Assembly: GCF_954871325.1 (NCBI RefSeq)
Contig: NC_088775.1
Coordinates: 76,175,561-76,239,560 of the forward strand
Length of the DNA stretch: 64,000 bases
Origin: Gordionus sp. m RMFG-2023
Lineage: Eukaryota > Nematomorpha > Gordioida > Chordodea > Parachordodidae
Direction of reading: 5' to 3'
Position numbers and translations under genes: made by a program. Below, one piece after another: positions 1-12,768 of this stretch (the first letter of the stretch is position 1; the number at the start of each line of letters is the position of its first letter). The notes below the pieces were generated by a model. It saw only the letters and a program-made list of their open reading frames with translations, was not told the DNA's origin and did not search any database.

Positions 1-178
1 AATCAATGATAAACACTATTTCCAAAACAAAATAACTTTCTTTAAAATTAACCTCTTCGATCTCTTTTTTTTGTCATAGACAATATCAAAAATTTTAACC
101 AAATAAATTATTCATGTAAATATACGAAAAATTTAATTTACATATACAATATCACAACACCCTTCCATTTAAATTATA

Positions 179-193
179 CCCCCCCCCCCCCCC
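179..193. repeat. Poly-C tract
   Basis: A run of about 15 C in AT-rich DNA. The rest of positions 1-240 is AT-rich sequence in which I see no gene or element. Confidence 0.9.
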
Positions 194-240
194 ATTCTGC
201 AAACCGCCTAAATATTTTTCCATATCTTAGATTTCAAGTC

Positions 241-1200
241 TTCTACTATAGTTTGTTTTTGCCTGGATATCGATTCTATTGTTCTTTTATTTTCACTTGA
301 TCTTTGTCTTAAGGTCTAAGGTATCGTATCTGATCTAATTCTACCTAAAATAATCTGTTGGGTTAATCTTTTTTCAGCTTCTAACGACTGCTTGTCTCAG
401 ATTACCGCTTTATTGCCTTTACAAATCTTATTCATACTAATAACAGCTTGAAATTCTTAACATTTATCTTATCTTCTGTTGCTTGCCAACCCCTGGTAAA
501 TGATTAGCTCTTTATCTATGATTGACGATAATTTGTACCCTATTAACGCTTGCATCACAATGATTCACGATTGATAGTCAACGATTATCGATTAATTCTA
601 ATTTTTCTTGTCAACCTTTGTTTTTTCTAAAGTCCACCTGGAATTCTTTTGATAAATTATTCTAGTTTGTTGCTTATTTCTAACGATCTCTAGAATGTTA
701 TTTAATCTCTGTAACAGCTTGATTATAGCATGTAATTGATTAAAAATTGCTTTTAAACTATTATCAATTAATTCTAGTCTCTTTTTCAACTTTGTTTCTT
801 CTATTAACATTATGAAAGTCTTGATAAATTTTCCTACTTTCAGTTTCTTGTTTCTGATGATTTCTTATAACTGATTATCTCAATTAATTCAAGTCTCCTT
901 GTTTGTTTCTTCTAGTAACATCGTAAAATTCTTAAAGTTTATCCAATCTAGTTGCTTGTTTCTAACGTTCTCCTGTAAGAAATAATCAGCTGACGATCAT
1001 TGTCGATTAACAATTGCTTTTCCACTAATTCTTGTATCGATAACTACTGATAGTCGACTTCTGTGTCTTCTACGACAGTTTACTTTTTTCTGTTTTTTCT
1101 TTATCTTAATCTGATCTTAATCATTAGTCTTAATGTCTAAGTCTTTTCATCAGTTTCTACCTAAAATATTCTACCTTTTATAACTTATGATATATTTCTT
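241..1200. repeat. Degenerate tandem-like repeat block, copy 1
   Basis: The stretch is built from diverged reiterations of phrases such as cgattaattctagtc, caacctttgtttctt and tgtttctaacgat. They recur irregularly every 60-120 bp (for example near 590, 775, 885 and 1005). The same vocabulary makes up 55.4-56.3 kb, and both blocks run into a tctacctaaaat phrase. I read it as an old, decayed minisatellite or the interior of a repeat-rich element. No coding potential is visible; the short open frames here follow from the base composition. Confidence 0.6.
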
Positions 1201-4200
1201 CACTCTTCTCTTAATTTAATTCTTAAATTTATAATATATATTCCAAATTTACCAAAATATAATATAAAATTATGTTAAATTCTACCACCTCTTTACCTTC
1301 AATGTAAACTAGACCCATATATTTATTGACCGTTTGCCTGTAGTCGCCCTTTAACTATTAATGAGCATCTTTTGTCAACCATGTCTAAAGTTGAATTTAC
1401 ATCTAAGATTTTTATTGATAATTTTGTACCTAAAAATCTCTTAATTCTAAATCAAATTATTTTTTTTGCGTGCTCACGCATTTATTTTATCATGCTTTAT
1501 GAACAAATGTACGCGCACGTTTTTAAAGAAAAACATAAATATCTATTTATTTTCTTCTCTTTTATGCGGCCCACACCCGTTGTTCAAAGACAACTGGAAT
1601 AAATATCTTTTTTATTCTTCTTTTTCGTTCACTTCGTTGTTAAAGAAAAACTGACTTATCTTCTCATAAAACTCGCACCCGTTATTAAATAACAACTCAA
1701 TTATGTTTATCAAATCAGTTTTTCTAATCCAGTTAAATAAAAATTATGGCAAGTCTTCAGCTGAGTCTTAAATATCGTATCTTAATATTACAAATCAAAA
1801 ATCAATTGCATCTAAATATATTAAAGTTTTTCCCTAATTCAAAATATTTTTGAATCTTATAATTTTCTATGTCTTTATAGATGCTACTAGTTCTTTAATA
1901 GATAGTTTAAACAATATACATTATTATATTATAAATATCTAATTTGTTTAACCATACTAACTATTATTAAATTTATAATGGGATTGGGGGGGGGGGGGTT
2001 CAACCAAACCTGCCATCCTCTCTGCCTATGAAATTATGCAATATTTAAATTTGGAAGAGAAAAAATCATATATAAATATATAATTTATGTAAATTTTTTC
2101 TTTGATTCGCTCTGGATTTCTTTTGCTTAGATATAAAATTAAAAGGAGGGTTTTAAAAATATGATACGAATTGTATTTTAAAATTAATTAGTTTTTTTTT
2201 CATTTATTTTTCTTAGTTTAATGGAAAAATATTTGTATGAATATAATGCCTGTTTGCTGATGTGAATAATTATTATTTTTTCTAGAATAAATATGATAGT
2301 GACAAATTTTTACATTTATTTTTAGATATTTTTTACGTGATATTTTATTTTATATGCATAATATTATAAAAGCATTTTGTACAAAATATAACTTTACAGC
2401 ATATTTTCATCTGTCCTTTTTAAGATAAGAATTTAGTGTGGAGTTTTATTTGGGAAGTAATTTCCACAATTGGTTGCATTTCAATCTCAATCCCTACTAA
2501 TATTTTTTAACAGTTTATCACCCATTCTATTGTGTTAGGCACCATTCATGTCCAAAAACTTTACAATCGCTTACAGAAATAGTTCAAAATTGAATTCGGG
2601 AACAACCAAATTAATCTAGACATTACATGATAAATTGATATGAAAAAAAAATCATCAATTAAAGGTTTTGGGTAATAAAATATCTTATCTATCAAAATGA
2701 TAAAAAATAAGTAATGGTCTTTTCTAATTTTTTAAAAGAGGTTCAGTCCAAATAGAATTTGATGCTCGGGTTGTCTAGATAGATTAGGGGAGATTAAAAT
2801 AATTTAAAAAATTGTAACTGCAATGCATTATTTACTATTATGATAACATTTTTAAAAACTTTTTTTTAGGGGTAAACAGAAAATTATTCATTGCAAAAAA
2901 AAGATTCCCTGGGAAAAATTTCTCGCTAATTCCTTCCCCTGGATATCAAATCTTGATAATAAAATTTCATGCGGTAAAAACTCCCAGGGAAATTCTAGAA
3001 AAAAAATTCCTGGAAAAAGTAATCCTTAATTTCTTAGGATCCTAAAACGTATAAGCGGAAACTAATTCACCATGGTAAAAAGCTTCCCAAAATATTAATA
3101 ATTTTATTTAATATAAAATGGCAATTAATCAATAAAAAGAAATCTCTAGAAAAAAAAATACCCGGATGATTTTAAAAATTTTCTGAAAAAAGAGTTTTAA
3201 GTAAAAGCCTTGAAAAAAATAATAAGGTAATTTTACAATTCTAAAATATTTCCTAGAATACTCCACTTAATTATATAAATAAAATAGCATGAATGGAACG
3301 CGCTCCAGAGAAATCACTGAGAAGTTATAGTTTATAATAATAGTTTTTCTTAATTTTATTGAAATTAGGTTAGGTAATTTAGGGTAAAGGTCAGACACAT
3401 ATGGTTTAGGATTAGTCTACAAGAGTTTTGCTTAATTTCACCTGAGCCCTAAAAAATGAAGTTATTATTAAACTTAACCCATTTTTAAAAAATATGAACT
3501 AACCTGCACCCTACGCATATCCCTTTTCTTTCTTTTTTTATTGCAAATTTTTTCAATATCACTATTTTAAATTATCTCCCGCATATTATATTAATATATA
3601 TAATCGGATTTATACTGTAATACTTTATTGTCAATCGCTATTGTTTTATTTGTCTATATATATATATTATTCCGCCATTTCTTTTATTTAAATTAAAAAG
3701 GCTTTAACTTATACCAAAATTTTTTTCGGCTTCATTATTTTGTTATTGTATTAATAAAGCGACGAGTACAAAAGCCATAAAGGCCAATATACTCCAGCTG
3801 AAATCTATCTCACTTTTCTCATAGGCAAGGAAAACTCTTTTTGTCAAAGTTTTTTTTACTATTTATTATTTTTTTATAAAAAATTTCTTAAATTTAATTT
3901 TTGAATGTTTCAAAATTAAGTAAAAATAATTTTTAAGCATCTTCTTTTATTCTATTTCTTTATTTTATATGTTTTTAAATATTTGCCTTTACAAGAAACT
4001 CATTTTGTTTAATGATTTTTTTTAAAAAATAGCTTAATTATTTCCTGCCTATAACTTTAAGTAAATTGCTTTTCATTAATTATAATAAAACTTATAGTTT
4101 TCAATTTCCATTATAAAAAAGTTAATCTAATATTGCCACACAAATTTTAAAATAATATTTATATTTTAATTTACTTTTTAATTAAATTTAAAAGCAAATA

Positions 4201-7200
4201 ATTTAATTATAAAACTACGAAGTTATTTCTTAAAGCGAATCTTTATGATTTTATAAAACTTTTTTTTATGTTTTCTAACAAAAAAAAAAATTGTTTAGAA
4301 GCTAGGTAGCAAACTCTAATACAAATTAATAATTATAATTAATATTAATTTTCACAATAATTTGTCCCTCTGTCGTTTTATAAAAAAATATATTAATTCA
4401 TTATAATAATATATTTCTTTTTTAGGATTTTTTTTAAAAATACGTATTTTGAAATGCAAAAATCTACTCCAAATCGGCACAAAAAAAACAGTTTTTAAGA
4501 GTGGAAATATAGCATAAGTTTGGATATTGTTAAATAATTCAATGTATTATCTCTCATATGGAATTTTAGCGTTGGAATTTAAATATAAAATAGAATCAGC
4601 AATGCAGTATTACTTTATTAAGTTACATTAACATCTTTCACCGGCTTATAGTAGGACTTCTAAGTATTTAAGTCTTATCAGGACAGTGGGCGTCATGGCG
4701 CAGTTAGATGGCCACCAGAAAATTTTAATTTATTTTTTAAAGTATGTTTTTCTTTTTTTTTGTGTTAAATTTAGATAAAATTTACAATTTTTGGAATATA
4801 ACTTATAGAAGAAAATTTCTAAAGATCCACTATTAAATTTTTAATTTTTTAATAATTGACTCGCACAATTTAAATTTTCAAGATCACTCTCCCTCAAAAA
4901 ATCCAAATTATATAATTATGATTGGTTATAGTTCATCATAAGGAAGTCGAATATAATGTTTGATCAATCATAAGCCCTTTCCTGCAGGAATTTATTCTTG
5001 CCTGAAAAAAAGTTTGAATGAAGTACCCCTTTTTACTTACAATAAGTTATCAAAGAAATAATTTGAATATTATTTACTATTGTTCTTAAATAAATACGTG
5101 TGAAATGACGCATGAGTTTTATTCATGTTTTAACAATATTTTTGCAATATGAAAAAGATCTATAATAAAAGAATTTGAAATATAGTTAAGAGAGTCCATA
5201 GATAGGTGGCAGGCAGGTTAGAAGGAAACGGCTATAAGATTTTACGACTAAGAGTTAGACATCTAAAAATTTGCCAAAATATCTGCGCTTAATTTTTAAA
5301 AAAATGAGGGCTTTTATTAGTAGTTTTCTAACTTATTTAGTATACTATTGATTATGGCATTAATCTTGTTGTTTCGTTAAATTTTATTACATTAAATTGA
5401 TCGTGCCTTTTTTGTATTATATAGTTCTTCTTAATCAGCCAATTTAAGACTTAAATAAAAAATCCTATAAGCCAGTGTTAAAACCCGGATGTTTTTTTGT
5501 ATATTTTGACAATAAAATCCTTGAAGTTCTAGTTTTGTTCAACCAGTTAATCCTACTATAAAAACTACTTTCTGCTCTCTCCTTTTTCTAATTCTTTATC
5601 TGAAGTAATACCATCCTTGAAGTCTAGTATTGTTTTATCTGTTCTCTCCGTTAAAATTTTAATAAAAAACCTCGTTCTGACTTATCCGTTTTAGCATAAT
5701 TTCGTCTCTTCCTTCCGTCAAAATACCATAAAAACCTTACTTGGTCCATTTTCTATTCCTTTACATGAAGTAATATCATCCTTAAAGTCATATTATAGTT
5801 CTGTCTGTTTTCTTCTATAAAATCTTATCTCAATAGCCTCGGTATAAGATGACAAGTAGATAGAGGATACATACATCTCCGCCATAACACATAATAATAA
5901 GACGAGGGACGTGGTTTCGACTTTCGAGTTTTAGATCAATAAATACAACATCAGTTTAAAGGACTTAGAACTAAAAGTAATCAATAAAATTTTACTAAAT
6001 TAAACTCTAGGTTTATAACTTGCCAGTTTTCCAGGTTTTTAGTTCTTATAGGAAAGCCGTTAAAACGATTTAAAGCCGACTAACTACCTCGGAGTTGTGT
6101 GTCAAGTGGTGAAATGGCAAACAAAAGAGATCAGATGTTCGCCTGGTCTCCTTAAAAAAATCAATGAAAATAAAATAAGGAAAGCTAATAAAAAATAGGA
6201 AAAATAAGAAAAATAAATATTTCTGCGTATTCCATAACCAAAATTTCAAAAAAGCAAAAAGAGAGAAAAGCGGATTAAGTATAGGTTAAATTATCACATA
6301 AATTTTGTCATTGATTTTTTTTGTAATCCAATATAGTTTTTACTAATAAATTGTCAATTTTATTCAATAAAATTCAAGATATATGTTTTTCAAAGGCTTA
6401 ATTTATGTTTGTTACTTTACCCCATATAATTTGGCAGGTGTGGTAAATGACTTTTATTAGATCTTAAATGATGCTTTAAGCTATATGATACATAAAAATG
6501 GAACTAAAAAAATCAGGGGTTCAGGCAAAAAAATCAGGTACGGGCCCAGGTTAGGATTTTTTTATATTTAATTCAGATTTTTTGCTTTTCCATCTTTACC
6601 AAAATTTGCAAGTTCATAATAATCGGATGATAAAGAACGTGCTTTCAAGTTATTAAATAAAATGCATTTAAATTTAATGCGATTTTTTGACAATAAATTA
6701 GGTCCACCTAAGAAAAGCCTCAAAAGCCCAAGCAGTTGACCTATATGCCTCATATAAACTGTGTTAGACTGATAGGTTATCTTATCAATGATTAAAGTAA
6801 TTCTTCGAATAATCGAATTATTCAAATAATGCGTCGTTAACTTAACCTATTTGTTCCAGTAAAATATCTTGTTTTTTTTAGAATTTTTATAACTTTTACA
6901 CTCAAAGTTGAATTTTTCTTTATTTTTAAAAATGTCTTACCTTGTCATAAAATTCTTGAGGGTCGTTATAGGATAATTTTGCTTTTTCCTTATTATTTTC
7001 TGCTAAAATGAATCCAGGCTTTTGATTCGAATAAAATAATTTACAATTCAATATAAGGATCACGAGACAAGCACTCCTAATAAACATTTAAAGGGTGCGC
7101 TGGATTTTAATTTTTAATATCAAAATTAAGTTAAAAAATAATTATAATATGCAAAAGATATAATTAATTTGTCATTAAAAAATTTTAAACTAATAGAATT

Positions 7201-8004
7201 TTCAATATTATGTATGACATATTTTTTCAGACTATATTTTTCGTGTTTTTTATTATTAGTATAATATTTTTGAAATTTCTAAATCAATATACAATATTTT
7301 TATTTTTTAATAAAAAAAACATTATGAATAATATTAAGATTTGAATTATGTTTCTTATAGTATGATAACAGAGTACAAAATTTCGTTAAAAAATATCGGG
7401 TCTAATCAAATAGGGGGGGGGGGGAGAAATTAGAGATGACAAACTAACATAATAAAGGGTTATTATAATATGTAAGGTTTACCAAAAAAAAAACTTTTTA
7501 AACGGAGTTACAACTAGCGTTCCCATTTAATATTTTTGTGAAAAAAAGTGGATATATATATTTATAATCAACCTAAATCACTAACACCTCGACTAATTTT
7601 GGAATTAAACTAGTAACCTTTTCCAAATGTTCGAAAAAATTAAGTGTATAATTTTGTATTTATAGTAATATTCATTTTTATTATTTTAAAGAACCCATGA
7701 GATTAAAAAAAATACATTTAAAACTAATAACCAATTCAAATGAAAATGAGCCAAGATGTTTATTTATACAAAAAATTATCGTTTTATTATCTATACCACT
7801 TATCAGAAATTATTTTTAATTATTTTTTTTTGAGAAACCTTCAATTTTAAAAGCGATTTTTGGAGGAAAAAAAAATAAGTGATAATAAAATATTTAAAAT
7901 ATTCATATCTTTTCTTAACCTAAATATCTCTATTCTTTTAAATAATGTTAAAAATTTATTTTAATTTATTTCAAAAAAAATTTGAATTTTGTATAAATGT
8001 GAAT
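1201..8004. other. AT-rich region without recognisable genes
   Basis: Nothing here could be assigned. It contains G tracts at 1986-1998 and 7413-7424, which in this window usually lie just inside hAT-like termini, but I could not find paired terminal repeats. Short TA-microsatellites occur near 3655. Open frames are short, lysine/asparagine/phenylalanine-rich and without family resemblance. Confidence 0.6.
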
Positions 8005-8210
8005 TAGTGGTTAAACAATTCGATTTGAGCCGATTTTAAAAAACGGCTAACCCAATATTTTAGCCAGAAAAATATTGCCTAAGCTTGCGAATAGATGTCA
8101 AACCTTTGTGCCATCTATTAACAAAATCTTCAGTCTTGAGTATTTTTATGAATAGAATATTGAGTTAAGGTTTTAAAAATCGGCTCAAATAGAACATTTT
8201 TACAACACTA
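8005..8210. mobile_element. G-family hAT-type MITE, copy G2
   Basis: A 206-bp element with inverted ends: the left end starts tagtggttaaacaattcgat and the right end finishes tttttacaacacta. The interior matches the copy at 43398-43619, including the shared phrases ttttagccagaaaaatatt and aatattgagttaa. The flanking 8-mers (atgtgaat and aacgtaat) do not match well, so the target duplication has decayed or an edge is off by a base or two. It has no coding capacity and is presumably mobilised by a hAT transposase. Confidence 0.6.
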
Positions 8211-9227
8211 AACGTAATGGATCGACGGATTTATCTATAAATTTTCTAAGTGTTACTTTGATTGATTTTATATCAAATTCGTTAAACTGAAGGCAGATTT
8301 TTTAAAGTATCTAGATTAGATATATAAATGTTATATAATATCTAGATTTATGTTTATATTAAAAAATATTATGTGGAATAGTAGTACTGTAAACGTTACT
8401 TCAAAAAAGAAACGCATTGCTCGTTACGTCTAAAAAAATAAACTTTGCACCGTTACTCGTTACTTTGGGAAAAGGAACGTGAGTTACTGGCTTCAAAAAA
8501 GTACCGGGTTATTCGTTGCTTAAAAAATTAAATATTATATATATAAAAAAAATTTTTCCCTTATAATAAGATATCTTAATAATTTTTTTAGCTTGTCCAA
8601 AATCGAAAAAATATAAATAAATAAATTTTGAAGAAAAAAATAACAAGCTATTTTTAATGTAAAAATCGTCATTTACAAAAATTTATTTTTTTAAAAAGTA
8701 ACAGAATTAATAAATTTGAATAAAAATTTATTAAAAATTTATTTATCTGGGTAATTTTTATGGAAAAACTAGAAGTAATATCAAAGCAAAGTATATAATT
8801 TTTCGTATTTTATTCTCGTTTTTTTGTTTTGTTTCCGTTTTTTTTTGGTTTTTGGTCGGTTGTTTTTTATTCATTCTTTTTTCTTTTCTTTTCTTTTTTT
8901 TAATTTTAATTTTTATAAAACTTGGCTTTGTCCAAATATTTTATTATTAATTTGCGAGAATTTATAAATTATGAGATTTACAAAAATTTTGGACACAGCC
9001 TTATATAAATAAAATAATTCAAAAATATTATATTATAAGATAAGATATTTTTGTAATAATTTTTTATTTATTTTTAAAAACGTTGATTTTAAAAATTTTG
9101 ATCAGATAAATATGAGTGCTTAGTGCGCAGAGGATGAGAGGTTGTATTATATTGGATAAATAAAAATATTAATTGAAGGAATTTATTAAAATTAAAGAAG
9201 ATCTTTTTGAAAATGCTTCATTCAGAT

Positions 9228-10280
9228 TAGAGGTGGGCGCGTGCCGTGAAATTACGGGTGACCCATCGTGTCACGGTGGGTCACGGCGTGAGTGTCAATA
9301 AATTTTAAATTATTAGGCGGGACTGGGCGTGAAGGGCCTTCCCAAAATTTTTCCCGGGCGTGATCGGGGGTGAACATGAATTTCCCGTGAATCACGGAAA
9401 TTTTAATTTTTTTTTATAAATATAAATTTCCAATTTTTAATTATAATACATATTTTCTAATTTAATTTAGTTCTTTTTTAAAAAAGAAATTTTTGAATAC
9501 AATATTCTCAAGCACTTAAGGTAGGCTTAATTCTAGCTCCTAATTTCAAAAGCCTTAAGTTTTAAATAGACGAAGAAAAGGAAGATATTTACAAAACAAC
9601 CTTAAAAATGTAAAATGATATAAAATTAGATGATATGCATAAGTCAATGCCAACTGTTATTTATAACTTTCCCAATTTATCCTAAATTCATAAAAAACCA
9701 TATATTCTAAATGAAACATATTTTTAGATGATTCTGATGAAGCATCAACATCTACCGATGAAAACTATGTGAATTTAAAAGATTCATCCCATAAAACAAA
9801 TAACAATGGCAATATTTTGAAGTTTTGGAAGCAGAAAAATTTATTTCCTTTTTTGAGAAAATTAGAGAGTAAAATTTTGTCAGCCCTGGCAAATTCGGCT
9901 TCTAGTGAAAGGTTATTTTCTGTAGCCAATTGCTTATTAGTGGAATGGCGTACACAATTGAAATAAAAAAAAATAGACATTCTTGTAAAAATTTGGATTT
10001 ATAATATGTATTTATTTTTTGTTATTATGGATTAAGGAATTAAAGAAATAAATAGAATAAATTCAAAAAAGTGTAAAAAATTATAGCATTATAAAGTTAT
10101 GAAAAATTTAAAAACTCCGTGAATTTTCGGGCGTGACGGGCGTGAATCAAAATATTGCCTTTCGTGAGAGGGCGGGTCGGGTCAAAAATTTTTTAGAAGC
10201 GTGAATGGGCGTGAATATTTTTTATTGCCACCGTGAGTGGGCGGGCCGTGAATAAAAAATTAGGCCCGCGCCCACCTCTA
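9228..10280 (+). mobile_element. E-family hAT element, copy E1, nested in D1
   Basis: A 1053-bp element bounded by inverted ends (tagaggtgggcgcg and cgcgcccacctcta) and a perfect 8-bp duplication attcagat at 9220-9227 and 10281-10288. Both subterminal regions are packed with GGGCGTGA / CCGTGA-type motifs, in sharp contrast to the AT-rich core. It retains only the C-terminal part of a transposase, so it is an internally deleted, non-autonomous copy. The unoccupied target can be read in D2 and D3. Confidence 0.88.
9727..9966 (+). pseudogene. hAT transposase C-terminal fragment (E1)
   Basis: An open stretch of about 79 codons with no ATG at its start; it follows a tttttag acceptor-like site and ends in TAA. 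It reads through an acidic/serine segment, then ILKFWKQKNLFPFLRK and ILSALANSASSERLFSVAN. This is the hAT C-terminal dimerisation (Dimer_Tnp_hAT) signature: a W-K...FP-L block followed by A-x-S-A-x-S-E-R-x-F-S. The N-terminal zinc finger and the catalytic DDE core are absent from the element, so it cannot encode an active transposase. The weak antisense frame over the same bases is a shadow. Confidence 0.8.
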
Positions 10281-10815
10281 ATTCAGATCCTCATCCAATT
10301 TTTTTTTTATCTTTATTAGAAAATAATTTGTACGTGTGTTGTTTTTTAAAGTAATCAAGTCTACCTTTTCTTTGTCAAGATCTTTTCTCAAACATTATAA
10401 GGTCAAGTTCCCTTCCTTTCCTGACAGCTAGTTTTACGAGGGCCAATCTAACTTAAATAGCGGGTGAATTATTGCTGATAACATATATTCAATTGAAATA
10501 AAATATTATCAAAATATAAATTAACATTACTTCAACTGTATACCCTTTATCGTTATCATACATCATAATCACATTTATAAGTGGCTTGAATAAAAGAAAA
10601 TTTATAATACAATAAAATATGTTTTTTCTATATCTTTTAAGAAAAATTTGAAGTAACGAGTAAAGCTTTGCGTTACTGTTGCTCAAAAAATAAACACGTT
10701 ACCATTACTCGTTATCTCTAGAAGAAGGTAATGAATGACCTTCCTTTTCTTCAAAAAAGGTAACACCGTTAATAAATACGTTACTTTTTTAAGTTACTTT
10801 AAAAACTTTAAGAAA

Positions 10816-12124
10816 GTTTTATTATTAAAAGTCATCGGTTAATATTTATATTAATTTTATATTCTATATGTAGATAAAATATTTAACGGAATAAAAAAAT
10901 GTTTGGTTCTGTAAAAATTTAATTTTTACAATCGATTTTTAATAATTTTGACATATTGTACACTTTACATGATTTTATATTTAATGTATCTTGAAAAAAA
11001 ATAGTATATCTTATTCAATACATTTTTAAAATAGTATCCTTTAATAATTTTATTGGATATGACATAAATCAAGATCGGAAAACATTTTAAAATTATAGAA
11101 AGTTGGCCAGCCTATAGTCCTGTAAATCGGCCAGGAAAAAATAAAAAGACCGGCCTGGGGATGGGGCTTTAATTTTTTAATTTCAATATATTTAATCATA
11201 ATGTTTATCTATAATATTTTTTAGCTTTTTAAACAACGGTATCTCTCAACAAATACTGCATAGGTATCCTGAAATCTATATTTCCCAGACTCATGATTTT
11301 CCAGCCTAAGCTTGTCATTTTTTTTAATATAATAGTTTTAAACGTTTTTTATCTAAAATCTTTTTTATTAGATTGACTTACCTATGCTAAATGATAATAT
11401 TTTTTAGAAAAAAAAGTAAAACATCAATTGTTTTAAAATGGAAATCACAACGTTTTTTTCAAAGCGGTTTGAGGCATGTTTTCAGCAATTTTTTAAAATT
11501 TTCCTAATAAAGGATAATAATTTGTTGAATTTTTTGTACCAAATAATATTTAAAAATAAAACATGATATAAAGATAGTGTTGTTAAATGACGCAAAAAAG
11601 ATTTTACCCCAAATATTGTTATGAAGCCTCTTGATGTTCAGACACTTCTGCCTCTTGCAGGCCAAACTTCCAAGTGGATGACTTGCCTTATGTGTTAGCG
11701 GCTTTTAAAAGTCGCCTATATCAAGCCGTTTGACAATGCTAGTCAGGAGTTTCTCAGACGCCATTTAATTGTTTATAAAAATCAATATCGTATGTTTTTT
11801 ATTAACTATTTAAATAGCTTAGAGAGACTTCTCCTAACCATCATGTTTTTTTTAAAAAAAATTATATTATACAAAAAAAATTAATTCGAAATTATTTATT
11901 ATCTTTTATTTAGAAATATAAATTAAAAATTGCTGGAAACATTCCTCAAAAAACTGTTCGAAATAATTTTCCATCTGGAAATGGCATAATAGAACACAAT
12001 GTAAAAAGTAATTACTCATCTTGACTTCCTATCGGGCTTTTGTATTAAACTCTTAAGTTCTTAAAAGTAATTGGTTAATCTAAGAAGCCTTTTTGATTAT
12101 ATAACTTTAACTCAGAGTTTAAGC
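10816..12124. other. No recognisable gene
   Basis: AT-rich sequence with short GC-rich phrases such as tcggccaggaaa near 11130, similar in flavour to the F-type ends, but no paired termini could be found. No coding segment is recognised. Confidence 0.5.
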
Positions 12125-12768
12125 TAGAGATCTAATTTTTAGGCCTGGCCGGCCAATTTTATTGCCGTAATCAAAATAACTTTATACGAGTTATCAGTTA
12201 GTGATCTGCATCGGGTCTAATTTTTCAAGCCCGGTCCGGCCCGAAATTTTTTTTAAAAAAGTTTAGCCGGCCCGGCCAGAACCCAAAATTTTTTTAAAAA
12301 CTTTTGCCGGCCCGGCCGGAACCCGAAATTTATTTTTAAAAAATTTAACGGCCAGGCCCGAATTTATTTATATATAGAAATTAATTTTTATAATTACTTA
12401 AAATAAAAGACATATATGTTATATAGCGTTTAGTTTCAATAAATTAAATCAAAAATTTTTATTTTACATAAAAAATTTAATATAAAATTGATAAATTTAG
12501 ATATATTTAATAAAATTTCCAAGGTCCGACCCGACCCGAAATTTTTTTAAAAATATTAGGCCCGGCCCGGCCCGAACCCGATTATTTTTAATAGAATCCG
12601 GGCCTAACTTTGCAGATCTCTATTATCAGTCCCGGCTTTTAATATTTTTATGGCAGAAAAAGCTGTCTAATTCTATGCTTAGGAAAAAATTTATGAACTT
12701 CAGCCTGGTCCATAAAATTGTTCAGGATGAAAATCTTTTTCTTTCGGGCCGGGCTGCACAAACCTCTA
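12125..12768. mobile_element. F-like GC-ended element, outer copy
   Basis: Its ends are tagagatctaat...aggcctggccgg on the left and ccgggctgcacaaacctcta on the right, inverted relative to each other. The flanking 8-mers gtttaagc and gtttatgt match at 6 of 8 positions. It has no coding capacity and contains the younger F1 insertion. Confidence 0.5.
12199..12622. mobile_element. F-family MITE, copy F1 (nested)
   Basis: A 424-bp element with ends tagtgatctgcatcggg and tgcagatctcta. The perfect 8-bp duplication ttatcagt lies at 12191-12198 and 12623-12630. Subterminal arrays of GGCCCGGCCCGG-type words alternate with A/T runs. There is no open frame. The 8-bp duplication and terminal form indicate a hAT-type element. 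Related copies are at 31621-31940 and 52571-52913. Confidence 0.88.

Larger units (their letters stand above)
8382..10815 (-). mobile_element. D-family hAT element, copy D1, interrupted by E1
   Basis: The left end begins tagtactgtaaacgttact and is followed by reiterated cgttactcgttac motifs. The right end carries the same motifs inverted (10675-10800). The interior matches D2 and D3, for example the cagaggatg...attatattggataaat stretch near 9129. Net of the nested E1 element it is about 1.4 kb. The outer target duplication is unclear, so the ends are approximate. On the minus strand the interior corresponds to a decayed hAT transposase C-terminus. Confidence 0.6.

Noticed and set aside
4690-4715. 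TGGCGCAGTTAG, resembling a tRNA A box
   Set aside because: No B box (GGTTCRANYCC) follows at a suitable distance and no cloverleaf can be drawn.
8374-10823. Target-site duplication for D1
   Set aside because: The 8-mer before the left end (tggaatag) has no counterpart near the right end; the outer boundary is left approximate.
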